A stretch of 64,000 bases of DNA from CAWGJF01 sp963822905 (GTDB lineage Bacteria; Bacteroidota; Ignavibacteria; Ignavibacteriales; Ignavibacteriaceae), in assembly GCA_963822905.1 (NCBI GenBank), contig CAWGJF010000001.1, positions 558,001-622,000 on the forward strand, in the 5' to 3' direction. Positions 53,584 to 63,359 of this stretch are shown here, piece by piece. Under the pieces are notes generated by a model that ran no database searches, was not told the origin of the DNA, and was given only the letters and a program-made list of their open reading frames with translations. The position numbers and the translations under genes were made by a program. The stretch's first letter is position 1, and each line of letters opens with the position of its first letter.

Positions 53584-54756
53584 TCAGGAGATCATCTTTT
53601 TTGGGAAAAATTTAAGGGCAATTATTAATGCAATAACTAAACTTACAGATGATGAAATCAAAAACGGTACGGAAGAGCCAAACTGGTCCCATAAAATCCC
53701 GGTTAGTATTGAGCCAAGCATAATTGCAAAACTGTTCAACATTGCGAGCAAACCAATTGCTGTTCCTTTTTGCTCATTTGGAACAAAATCTGAAATCCAT
53801 GCTTTTGAAATTCCTTCTGTTGAAGCAGAATATAATCCGTAAAAAGCAAATAGAATCCAGACAATTATTAATGATGATGATAAAGCAAATCCAAAATAAA
53901 CTGCGGAGAAAATTATTAATCCTGATGAATAGATTTTTGCTTTGCCAAATTTATCCGAGAGTTTTCCTAGTGGGAAAGAAAATCCGGCATATATGATATT
54001 GTAAAAAACATAACTTAAGATTGCAAGAGTGCCGGATTGAGAAATATCATTCGATTTTATGATCAAGAATACATCACTGCTGTTCATTAATGAAAAAATG
54101 GAGATTAAAACCAGAACAGTTTTGTATTCCCTGGGTGCACTTCTCCAGAATCCAATAAAATTTTTCCTATTGGAATTTTTAGTGGAAACGTTTCTATCCT
54201 TTATTAAAAAAGTAAATGAAACCGCAATAACAGAAGGAATGAATGCAATTAGAAAAACAAGCTTATAATCTTCAGGTGAGAAATAAAGAATTATTAAAGC
54301 GAAGACAGGTCCAAGTGCCGCACCCAATGTATCCATCCCACGATGAAAACCGAAAATGGCTCCGGAATTTTCTTTTGAATAACTTCCAAGCAGTGCATCT
54401 CTCGGAGCAGTCCTTATTCCTTTACCAATTCTGTCAGTTGTGCGCGAAACAACAACGGTTGAAATTGAAGGGAAAATTCCCGGAAAGGGTTTTGAAAGAG
54501 CAGATATTCCATATCCAAGCATTATAAAGATTGATCTTTTGCCGAGCTTATCAGATAAAATTCCAAAATATCCTTTTAAGAACCCGGCAGTAACTTCTGC
54601 TAAGCCTTCAATCAACCCGACAACCGCCATTGAAGAACCAAGAACTGCTGTAAGGAAAATTGGAGTGACCGGATAAAGCATTTCACTTGCAACATCAGTG
54701 AAAAGGCTTACTAATCCAAGAATAAGTACTTGCTTTGGAATTTTAAATTTGTTCAT
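53584..54756 (-). CDS. major facilitator superfamily transporter
   Basis: The 390-residue protein has about twelve hydrophobic segments. The loop 2-3 MFS motif appears as GYFGILSDKLGKRSIFIMLG, repeated in the second half as FPLGKLSDKFGKAKIYSSG. The segment DRIGKGIRTAPRDALLGSYS is typical of a Bacteroidota/Chlorobi-rich subfamily of MFS efflux-type proteins whose substrate is unknown. It is monocistronic and divergent from tpiA. Confidence 0.9.
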   Translation of the reverse strand: MNKFKIPKQVLILGLVSLFTDVASEMLYPVTPIFLTAVLGSSMAVVGLIEGLAEVTAGFLKGYFGILSDKLGKRSIFIMLGYGISALSKPFPGIFPSISTVVVSRTTDRIGKGIRTAPRDALLGSYSKENSGAIFGFHRGMDTLGAALGPVFALIILYFSPEDYKLVFLIAFIPSVIAVSFTFLIKDRNVSTKNSNRKNFIGFWRSAPREYKTVLVLISIFSLMNSSDVFLIIKSNDISQSGTLAILSYVFYNIIYAGFSFPLGKLSDKFGKAKIYSSGLIIFSAVYFGFALSSSLIIVWILFAFYGLYSASTEGISKAWISDFVPNEQKGTAIGLLAMLNSFAIMLGSILTGILWDQFGSSVPFLISSSVSLVIALIIALKFFPKKMIS

Positions 54757-54894
54757 GCCCGATCAAATAATTTTGTTAGCACAAAATAATCTATTCTAAA
54801 TTCAATATCCTGCCAGGTTTATAGAAAGTTGATTGAAGAAAGGTTATCACTTTATTAACTTTTGCAACAAAATTATTTTATTAAAGAGGAAACA

Positions 54895-55647
54895 ATGCGC
54901 AAAAAAGTTATTGCTGGAAACTGGAAAATGAATAATGATCTTTCCCAATCTCAAAATTTAGTTTCTAATATTTTGAATGGTCTACAGTCAAAATCAAACT
55001 GTGATGTTATTATTTGTCCACCTTTCACTTCTTTATCTGAAGTTTCAAACCTGGTAAAAAATACAAGTGTTAAACTCGGTGCACAAAATATGTATTTTGA
55101 AGATAATGGTGCTTTTACCGGCGAGGTTTCTGCTTCAATGTTAAAATCAGTTGGATGCGAATATGTTATTCTTGGTCATTCCGAAAGAAGGAATATTTTT
55201 AATGAATCAGATGAAGTGATCAATAGAAAAATTCTTAAAGCTATTGATGCTGGATTAAAGCCGATTTTCTGTGTAGGTGAATTACTTGAGGAACGTGAAG
55301 CCGGAACAACAAAAGAAGTTGTTAAAAAACAGGTTGGATCAGGGTTGAAAAATGTTGATCCGAAAAATATTAATAACATTACTATTGCTTATGAACCAGT
55401 CTGGGCAATAGGCACGGGAAAAACAGCAACCTCTGCACAAGCTCAGGAAGTTCATGAATTTATTAGAAACCTGATTACAGATTTATTTTCAAGCGACATT
55501 GCTGAAAAAATTATTATTCAGTATGGCGGAAGTGTAAAACCAGAAAATTCAGGTGAGATTCTTTCACAAAAAGATATTGATGGTGCATTGGTCGGCGGCG
55601 CATGCCTTAAAGCAGATTCATTTCTTTCCATTATCGCATCAGCTTGA
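54895..55647 (+). CDS. tpiA: triosephosphate isomerase
   Basis: I start at ATG 54895 (MRKKVIAGNWKMNNDLSQSQ), which follows AGAGGAA by 4 bases. Landmarks: KVIAGNWKMN (catalytic Lys), YVILGHSERRNIF (His), PVWAIGTGKTATSAQAQEVH (catalytic Glu just before, in IAYEPVWAIG) and IQYGGSVKPEN. 250 residues, standard length. It interconverts dihydroxyacetone phosphate and glyceraldehyde 3-phosphate. An open frame 11 codons upstream runs through the leader and is not the gene start. Confidence 0.97.
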   Translation: MRKKVIAGNWKMNNDLSQSQNLVSNILNGLQSKSNCDVIICPPFTSLSEVSNLVKNTSVKLGAQNMYFEDNGAFTGEVSASMLKSVGCEYVILGHSERRNIFNESDEVINRKILKAIDAGLKPIFCVGELLEEREAGTTKEVVKKQVGSGLKNVDPKNINNITIAYEPVWAIGTGKTATSAQAQEVHEFIRNLITDLFSSDIAEKIIIQYGGSVKPENSGEILSQKDIDGALVGGACLKADSFLSIIASA

Positions 55648-55764
55648 AAAATATTCTATAATAATTATCGTAAACCTTTGGTTTCAAAGGTAATTAGATT
55701 GATTTGCCCTCGTTTCGTTAGTATATTTACCAGTTTTATAAATTAATATAGTAACCCGATCTGA

Positions 55765-58365
55765 ATGGTATTTTTCAAGAATAATTACCTGTTGAAGGTA
55801 ATAATATTTGTGCTCTTTTCGCAAATTTTCCTTCATTCGCAGGTGATTTTTAAGGATTCTCCCAAATATCGGATCCCTGTTTCTGAAAAACTTTTTTTTG
55901 ATATCACACAAACCCGTTCAATTATTCCTCTAAATGGGAAGTGGGATGTTTATAAAGCAGGCGATAAGGGTAAAAAGAAAACTGGTATTCGTGTTCCATC
56001 TGTATTTGATGGGAAGGGTAGTTTTGTATTTGAAAAGGAATTTTCTCTTACTCCCTCTCAGTTGACGAACAATTTACTGGAATTATTTTTTTTCGGGCTA
56101 AATTACACCGCTGATATTTCTGTAAACAATATAATTATTTATCGACACAGCGGTGGCGAATTTCCTTTTTCAATTACTCTGCCAAGAGACATACTCCACG
56201 CCGATAAACAAAATATTTTATCAGTTCAGCTTACTTATGATCTTGATTCAAAAAATACAATTCCTTTCAAACAAAGATTTTTATTTCCTCAAAATTTCGG
56301 CGGGATAACAAGTGATGTTTATATTCATTTAAAACCGAATGTCTGCGTATCATCTTTTGGTCTAAAACCGGAACTCAATGATAAACTGAACAAGGGAACT
56401 ATCAACTTATCAGTAAACATAAAAAATAATGAATTCAGAATTTTGTCTGATTCACTTGCAGATCTGCAGGATTATTTTTTAAAATTTTTTGTTATATATA
56501 ATGACAGTACTATTGTTCGGGTAACAGAAACTAAAATATTAAACTTCAAAAGGAATTCCGAACAAAAAATCGAACAAGCTATTGAAATCAACAAACCGGA
56601 ATTATGGTCGCCATCTTACCCTGAATTATATAAATGCAGAATTGAGTTATGGCAGGGTGAACAACTTAAAGATGTTACAACAGCAAGCACAGCTTTTTAC
56701 ACATTTAATATTGGTAAAGATTCACCACTTTTAAACAATGAGAAATTTGAACTGAAAGGGATTACATACATTCCATCAAATCCACATTACGGAAAAATAA
56801 TTTCGTATGAACAAATGGAAGATGATGTTAAGTTGATAAAGCAAACAGGATTCAATTCCATCAGGTTTGAAAAATGTGTTCCCCATCCGTACCTGCTGCA
56901 TCTTTGTGATAAATATGGATTGCTTGCTTTTGTTGAATTGCCGGTTGCAATAATTCCCCCGGGAGTTGCTCAGGATCAGAACTATATCCAGAGATGTAAA
57001 AATTTTATTACGAATTACATTTCGTTCTATTCCAAAGACTGTTCATTTGCAGCAATTGGATTAGGAAGTACATATTTGCCGGAATACCAATCCCACGTTT
57101 CGTTGCTTACGAATCTTGCAGCGTTCGTAAAAGAAAAATCCGCGAAACTTGTTTATGCTTCTTTTGGTTCGCTGGGAATCACTAAAATAAATAATCTTGA
57201 TTTTTATGGAATCGAGTTACTTAATACAACTCTCGATGAAGTAACTCCACAGCTTGAAAAACTTTATTCTGATTTGGGAAAATCTAAAATTATTATTTCG
57301 GAGGCAACATATCCCGTTTCAATTGGTAACACAGATGGGTATTTGAATAAACATTCCTATGAAGCCCAGGCAAAATATTTTGAAGGATTAATTGATTATT
57401 CAACTGCTAATGATTTATCCGGTTACTTTATTAATACACTAGTTGATTTTCAGGGAGATTACTCTTCATTAATTTCCGGATATAACGAACAAAATATTTA
57501 TAACATAGGAATAGTTGGTGAAGACAGAAGTACGAACAGGTTAGCATATAAAGTAATCTATGCAAAGCAAAACAATGAGGAAAATGTAACAATTCCAATT
57601 GGGAGTAAAAAAGACGATGCCCCGATGGTTTTTATCGTATTTGGATTGCTCCTTGCTTTATTGATGGGGGTGTTAGTTAATTCAGGAAAAAAATTCAGGG
57701 AAGATGCTTCGCGCGCGTTGCTAAGGCCATACAATTTTTTTGCTGATGTTAGGGATCAGAGAATTATGTCAGCATTTCATACAACATTCCTTGGTGTAAT
57801 CGTTGCGTTTGTAATTGCTCTGATCGAAGGAAATATTCTTTACTACTTTAAAGAAAATGTTGTTTTTGAAAGAGTACTTCTCGCAATTGGAAGCCAATCA
57901 ATTATAGAAGAGGCAAACTATCTTTGCTGGCATCCATTTACTTCAATCATCTGGCTTCTGCTTGCCGGAATTACATTTTTAGTTGTGCTTTCATTAGTTA
58001 TAAAGATTGCTTCGTTGTTTATACGGACGCGGGTTTATATGTCCAGTGTTTATTTCACAGTTATCTGGTCTTTTCTACCCATGGTTTTACTGATTCCTGT
58101 TGGAATCATACTATATCGAGTAATGGTGCTGGAAATAATGAATGTTTACATTTATATTGTGCTTGCATTGGTCGTTGTTTGGATATTGTATCGTTTGATG
58201 AAAGGCATTCATGTTATTTTTGATGCTAGACCTGCGAGTGTTTATTTTTATTCTATAATAGCTCTGCTTGTATTTTTCGCTGTTGTGCTTTTCTATTTTG
58301 AAGTTGAAAACTCAACCATCCAGTATTTACTGTTTACATTTAAACAATATAAACTTTTCGGTTAA
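55765..58365 (+). CDS. GH2-like protein with C-terminal multispanning membrane domain
   Basis: The 866-residue protein has an N-terminal signal or anchor (VIIFVLFSQIFLHS). A GH2 sugar-binding jelly roll spans about 50-190 (SIIPLNGKWDVYKAG; ELFFFGLNYTADISVN), then an Ig-like domain to about 320. A TIM barrel spans about 325-600 (FELKGITYIPSNPHYGKIIS; DDVKLIKQTGFNSIRF; LLAFVELPVAII). The usual acid/base 'NE' is absent: the strand reads AAIGLGSTYLPEY. The nucleophile-like Glu remains in KIIISEATYP. From about 620 to 866 there are six membrane helices resembling a Yip1-type domain. Likely a membrane-bound carbohydrate-binding or pseudo-hydrolase protein. Its stop is 8 bases before smc. Confidence 0.7.
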   Translation: MVFFKNNYLLKVIIFVLFSQIFLHSQVIFKDSPKYRIPVSEKLFFDITQTRSIIPLNGKWDVYKAGDKGKKKTGIRVPSVFDGKGSFVFEKEFSLTPSQLTNNLLELFFFGLNYTADISVNNIIIYRHSGGEFPFSITLPRDILHADKQNILSVQLTYDLDSKNTIPFKQRFLFPQNFGGITSDVYIHLKPNVCVSSFGLKPELNDKLNKGTINLSVNIKNNEFRILSDSLADLQDYFLKFFVIYNDSTIVRVTETKILNFKRNSEQKIEQAIEINKPELWSPSYPELYKCRIELWQGEQLKDVTTASTAFYTFNIGKDSPLLNNEKFELKGITYIPSNPHYGKIISYEQMEDDVKLIKQTGFNSIRFEKCVPHPYLLHLCDKYGLLAFVELPVAIIPPGVAQDQNYIQRCKNFITNYISFYSKDCSFAAIGLGSTYLPEYQSHVSLLTNLAAFVKEKSAKLVYASFGSLGITKINNLDFYGIELLNTTLDEVTPQLEKLYSDLGKSKIIISEATYPVSIGNTDGYLNKHSYEAQAKYFEGLIDYSTANDLSGYFINTLVDFQGDYSSLISGYNEQNIYNIGIVGEDRSTNRLAYKVIYAKQNNEENVTIPIGSKKDDAPMVFIVFGLLLALLMGVLVNSGKKFREDASRALLRPYNFFADVRDQRIMSAFHTTFLGVIVAFVIALIEGNILYYFKENVVFERVLLAIGSQSIIEEANYLCWHPFTSIIWLLLAGITFLVVLSLVIKIASLFIRTRVYMSSVYFTVIWSFLPMVLLIPVGIILYRVMVLEIMNVYIYIVLALVVVWILYRLMKGIHVIFDARPASVYFYSIIALLVFFAVVLFYFEVENSTIQYLLFTFKQYKLFG

Positions 58366-58373
58366 GAGGGTAA

Positions 58374-61300
58374 TTGTACTTATCAAAGCTTGAAATATTT
58401 GGTTTCAAATCTTTCGCACAAAAAACCGCGATAAAATTCAATGAAGGTGTAACTTCGATCGTTGGTCCAAACGGTTGTGGTAAGACAAATATAGTTGATG
58501 CAATCCGCTGGTGTCTTGGTGAACAAAAAAGCAGTGCGCTTAGAAGTGACAAGATGGAGAATGTGATTTTCAACGGAACATCTGCAAAAAAACCAATGGG
58601 TATGGCTGAAGTCTCGCTCGTTATAGAAAATACAAAAGGAATCCTGCCGACTGAGTACACCGATGTTACGATTACCCGAAGAATTTTCCGATCCGGAGAG
58701 AGCGAATATCTTCTTAACAAAAACATTTGCCGTTTAAAAGATATAGTAAATCTTTTTATGGATACCGGAATTGGTGCTAATGCTTATTCTGTTATCGAAC
58801 TGAAGATGGTTGAAACAATTCTCAGTAGTAAGGCAGAAGAAAGAAGAGTTTTGTTTGAAGAAGCAGCAGGAGTAAATAAATATAAACTTCGAAGAAGACT
58901 TGCTCTCAGAAAACTGGATGAAGTAAAAAGTGATCTCACAAGAGTAACAGACATTGTATCCGAGGTGACAAAAAGTGTAAACTCACTTGAAAGACAAGCC
59001 CGCAAAGCTGACAGGTATAACAATCTTTCAACAACTTTAAGAGAACTTGAAATCGGTCTTGCCGAAAGGGAGTTCTCATTATTTGAGAGAGATTCAAAAG
59101 AACTCGTTAATAAAAGAGAAGATCTTTTAAACAATAAAATCCGGCTTGAATCTGAGGTTAATAAATCCATCGATGAACTTGGCTCACTTCGTAAGCAATC
59201 TCAGGAAATCGAACAAAAGCTAAAAGAAAAAAGAACTGAAGTTGAAAATCAGACAGAAAAAATATTCAACATAAAAAATCTGTTTTCTGTTTCCGAAGAA
59301 CGAAAAAATTCTCTTAACTTAAATAAAGAACGATCTTCAGCCGAGCTCGAAGAATTGAAAAACAGGCTTGTTTCTACCGAAGGGGAAATTGGAAATCTGA
59401 AATTGAAACTTGAAGAAACAGGGAAACAAATTGTTGAGTTAGAACAAAAACAAAATGATTCACTCGGTAGTGTTGATAATAACAAAGAAAAACTTGAGAA
59501 GAAAAGAGTAAGGATAAAATCCCAGTCGGATGTTATTGTTGACCAAATGAAAATCCTCAGTACGCGTGAAAATGATTTCGAAAATCTGAAATCATCTCTT
59601 GGAGCAAAAAATAATGCTATTAACGAGCTGAACAAAAAAATACAATCTCATACAAATGATGTTGCTAAAACAGTTGGGTACATTGAAAACCTAACTGAAG
59701 AAAGAGAATCAGTTTCTCAAAAGTTGAATGAAGCTGAATCTGACTATACCACTAAACTTGCGGAAAAAGAGAAACTTGAAAAAGATTTAAGTAAGCTTAG
59801 GAGTGAAGAGCTTGAAAGCCGTAGTGTTTTAAAATCCATTGAAGAAAAAATCCTATTTATTCAAAACCTGATTGAAAATCTTGAAGGTGTATCTAAAGGA
59901 ACAAAAGAATTACTTACAAATTCGGAGTGGAGTAAAACACAACCTGCTCTGCTTGCTAATGTTGGCAGTGCTGAAGAAAATTATCGCCCTGCTGTTGAAG
60001 CCGCTTTAAAAAATAATCTCAGCAGCATCCTGGTTTCTTCAATAGATGATATTACAAATGGATTCGAATATTTAAAAAGTCATGAACTCGGAAGGGCTTC
60101 TTTTCTTTTGAGGAATAGTTCTGAACCGGGGAAAAGATATTCATCGACTATTCAGAATTTTATTTATAAAAGAAGAAGAAAAAAACTTGAGAAACAAAAT
60201 GGCTTTAGGAGCTGGACTTCAAAACTATTAAAAACTGAACCGGAATGGTCCTCTTTCTTTGAAAATATACTTTATGATGTTGCATATATAGAAAATATAG
60301 AAACAGCTTTTATATTGTCAAAAAAATTCCGCGAGTTCAGTTTTGTAACTCCGGGCGGAGAATTTATAGATGCAAACGGTGTTGTTGAAGGTGGCGCACC
60401 CTTGAAGATCGAGGAATCATTATTCGGGAAAAAACAATACCTGGATAATTTGAAAAATGAATTACCCGTTTGTAATACGAAACTTGAAAAACTTGCTGTT
60501 GATATCAAAAGTGCTGAAGAAAAAATTGGCAGGATTGACTTGAAACTTCTCTCTGAAAGAGGAAGGATGCTGGTGAACGATCTCGCAAACCTTGATAAGC
60601 AAATTGCGCAAATTGAATTCGAAAAGAAAAAAGCTAATGACGAAATCGAAAAATTATATCAGCAGATTCAAAACTTTGCTTCTGAATCCAACAAAATTGA
60701 TAACCAACTTATTGAATCATCTAAAAAACTGGATGAGGCAAACAACAATGCAGAACTTGCCCGCAGGGCATTGAATGAACTCGAAGAAGAGTTTAATTCT
60801 TTTGAGGATGAGTTTAATACCCTGGTTTCTTCACATAATGAAATGAAGCTGGAACTCGAAAGAATGTATGGCGAGAAAAGGAATCTCGGGAGTACAATAA
60901 GTCAATCTGAATCTTCAGTAGTTACAATTAAAAAAACAATTGACAGAAGAAAATCTGATATTGAAAATGCAGATAATGAGATCAATATATTACTTGATAA
61001 ATTGAGTAATTACGAAAAAGAGATCTCAGTGCTTGAAGAAGTTAAAAATAATCTGCTGGCTGAAGAAGAAAAAATAGAATCGGATTATAGCAAAGTAAAA
61101 TCAGAATTGAATGAGCTTGAATCAAATGTAAATAATATCCGTTCTGAAAAAGATAAAATTTCCGACGAGATGAGGGATTCTGATATCCGGTCAAATGAAA
61201 TAAAAATGAAGAAGCAGAATCTTATTGAACATATTGATGAAAACTATTCGTTAAAACTCGAACTGAAAAATTTTGATGATCTTGAAACTTATGATTTCAA

Positions 61301-61965
61301 TGGCAGTAGAAATGAAGTTCATGAAGTTAAGGCAACGAATTAAAAACCTTGGACCAATAAACTTACTTGCTTATTCTGAATATGAAGAAGAAAAAAAGAG
61401 AATGGAGTTTTTAAATAAGCAAAGAGATGACCTTGTTGCTTCAGAAAAGGATGTGATTCAAACTATTGAGGAAATAAACCTGACAGCACAGGAACAATTT
61501 TCCGAAACCTTTAATCTTATTAAAGAAAATTTTATTAATGTTTTCAGAACACTTTTTAACCCGGGTGATGAAGCTGATCTAAGACTTGAAGAAAATGCAG
61601 ATCCGCTTGAAGCAAAAATTGAAATTATTGCAAAGCCGAAAGGAAAACGTCCGACTTCGATTGAGTTATTATCGGGTGGTGAAAAAACTTTAACGGCAAT
61701 TGCATTGTTGTTCGCAATTTATCTTGTAAAACCAAGCCCGTTTTGTATTCTCGACGAAATCGATGCTCCGCTTGATGATGCAAACATTGACCGTTTCACA
61801 AGGATTCTGAAAGATTTCAGCAAGGAAACTCAATTCATTGTTGTAACCCATAACAAAAGAACAATGGAATCTGCACAAACTCTCTATGGAGTTACAATGC
61901 AGGAAGAAGGAATTTCAAAGCTTGTAAGTGTCCGGTTTAATGAGGACTTAAATCTTGTCTCTTAG
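58374..61965 (+). CDS. smc: chromosome segregation ATPase SMC, interrupted by a +1 frameshift
   Basis: TTG start at 58374 behind AGAGGG, giving MYLSKLEIFGFKSFAQKT. Walker A GPNGCGKTN is at residues 31-39. Long coiled coils flank a hinge (about residues 490-650, QPALLANVGSAEENYRPAVE; FVTPGGEFIDANGVVEGG). The frame ends at 61343 after EVHEVKATN. In the +1 frame the protein continues QRIKNLGPINLLAYSEYEEE, the signature LLSGGEKTLTAIALLFAIYL and Walker B FCILDEIDAPLDDAN, stopping at 61965. Removing one G (61331 or 61332) gives EVHEVKQRIKNLGPIN and a 1196-residue protein, the normal SMC length. The head cannot form without the second half, so an assembly error is most likely. Confidence 0.88.
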
Positions 61966-62023
61966 TTTGAATTTACTTGCCTTCAAATTCATCTTTTGAA
62001 AAATACTTTCTGCAAGAAAACAA

Positions 62024-62746
62024 ATGGAAAAAAAGAATTTCAAAATATTTGTTGACTTTGACGGCACGATAACTAAAGAAGATGTTGGAGAAGGAATCTT
62101 CAGAAAATTCGGAAAACCTGAAATTGTAAATAAAGTTATTGATGATTTGTTAAATGACAGAATTTCTTCCCGCGAATGCTGGGAGCTTTTGTGTGAGTCT
62201 ACCGGAACAGTAAATCAGAATGAATTAATTAATTTTATTGATCAAATTGAAATTGAAGATGACTTTTCGGGGTTTATTAATTTCTGCCGGGAAAATGATT
62301 TTGAAGTTTTCATACTGAGTGACGGTTTCGACTATTACCTCGAAAAAATACTTAAAAAGGAAAAGTTGGCTGATTTGAAATATTTTGCGAATAAACTGGA
62401 GGTTAAAGAAGGTAAACTTCTCCCATCTTTCCCGTTTTTTAAACCCGATTTCATAAGTTCAGCAAATTGTAAAAGAGATCATATTATTAATAACAGCAGC
62501 GATGATGACTACACCGTTTTTATAGGCGATGGAAATTCTGACAAAGATTCTGTTCTTTACAGTGATTTTATTTTTGCAAAAAATGATCTGCTAAAGTTTT
62601 GCGAAGTTGAAAGGATTACCTTTTTCCCCTTTAAAAGTTTTACTGAAATTCAAGATAGATTAATCCAGTTAATGAATAAGAAAAAACTAAAGAAAAGACA
62701 TCAGTCGCAATTGAAAAGACGTGAAGCATATATAACCGAACATTGA
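62024..62746 (+). CDS. HAD-family phosphatase (MtnX/PSP-like)
   Basis: The 240-residue protein has the HAD motif I FKIFVDFDGTITKEDVGEGI (DxDGT), motif II FEVFILSDGFDYYL (SDG), and motif IV VFIGDGNSDKDSVLYSD (GDGxSD). The small helical cap between motifs I and II fits the phosphoserine phosphatase/MtnX-like subfamily (HAD-IB), which acts on small phosphorylated metabolites. The C-terminal tail is very basic (KKKLKKRHQSQLKRRE), which is unusual. It starts 58 bases after smc and 15 bases before the next gene, so it belongs to this operon. Confidence 0.85.
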   Translation: MEKKNFKIFVDFDGTITKEDVGEGIFRKFGKPEIVNKVIDDLLNDRISSRECWELLCESTGTVNQNELINFIDQIEIEDDFSGFINFCRENDFEVFILSDGFDYYLEKILKKEKLADLKYFANKLEVKEGKLLPSFPFFKPDFISSANCKRDHIINNSSDDDYTVFIGDGNSDKDSVLYSDFIFAKNDLLKFCEVERITFFPFKSFTEIQDRLIQLMNKKKLKKRHQSQLKRREAYITEH

Positions 62747-62761
62747 TTTAAGAAAATCCAA

Positions 62762-63355
62762 TTGAAAAAATTAGCAAAGACCTTTTTTAAATTCAGAAGT
62801 TATACACCTATTCCATTTTTAGTTGTGATGTTTATTTTTTTTAATGCAAATAAACTCAGTCTGATTGTTGGATTTGTTGTGGCAGTAATTGGAGAATCAA
62901 TTAGGTTTTGGGGTGTAAGCTGGGCTGGCAGCGAAACGCGAACTACAAGCGGAGTGGGTGGATCAAATTTGATAATCAGCGGACCATTTGCACATGTAAG
63001 AAACCCATTATATATAGGAAATATCTTAATGTATCTGGGACTTGGAATAATGTCTTATGCTTTATTTCCTTACTTGCAGGTTGCTGCAATTTTATTTTTT
63101 CTCTTTCAGTATTATTTAATAATTGGAGAAGAAGAAGAGTTCCTGCATAAAAAATTCGGAATGAACTACGAAATATTCAAAAATAATGTACCGTCGTTTT
63201 TCCCACGTATATCTGCATATCGCAATGAAAGTTTTATTCAGCCTGAAGCAGATTTTAAAATAGGATTTAAATCAGAAACAAGAACGTTGCAGGCCTTTTT
63301 AGGAATTTCAATTGTGATGTTAATAATTTGGCTCATTAAGAATAATATGATTTGA
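62762..63355 (+). CDS. isoprenylcysteine carboxyl methyltransferase-like membrane protein
   Basis: TTG start at 62762 (MKKLAKTFFKFRSYTPIPFL). The 197-residue protein has four to five membrane segments and the ICMT/PEMT signature SGPFAHVRNPLYIGNILMYL (residues about 74-93), then IIGEEEEFLHKKFGMNYEIF with the conserved E-E and Y. The family methylates lipid or protein thiols and carboxylates using SAM in the membrane; bacterial members are mostly uncharacterised. TTG is unusual but agrees with other TTG starts in this window. Confidence 0.8.
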   Translation: MKKLAKTFFKFRSYTPIPFLVVMFIFFNANKLSLIVGFVVAVIGESIRFWGVSWAGSETRTTSGVGGSNLIISGPFAHVRNPLYIGNILMYLGLGIMSYALFPYLQVAAILFFLFQYYLIIGEEEEFLHKKFGMNYEIFKNNVPSFFPRISAYRNESFIQPEADFKIGFKSETRTLQAFLGISIVMLIIWLIKNNMI

Positions 63356-63359
63356 TCTG

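Noticed and set aside
61273..61965. Separate small SMC-like gene starting at 61273
   Set aside because: Its first residues (MMILKLMISMAVEMKF) are out-of-frame nonsense; homology begins at QRIKNLGPIN, exactly where the first frame ends.
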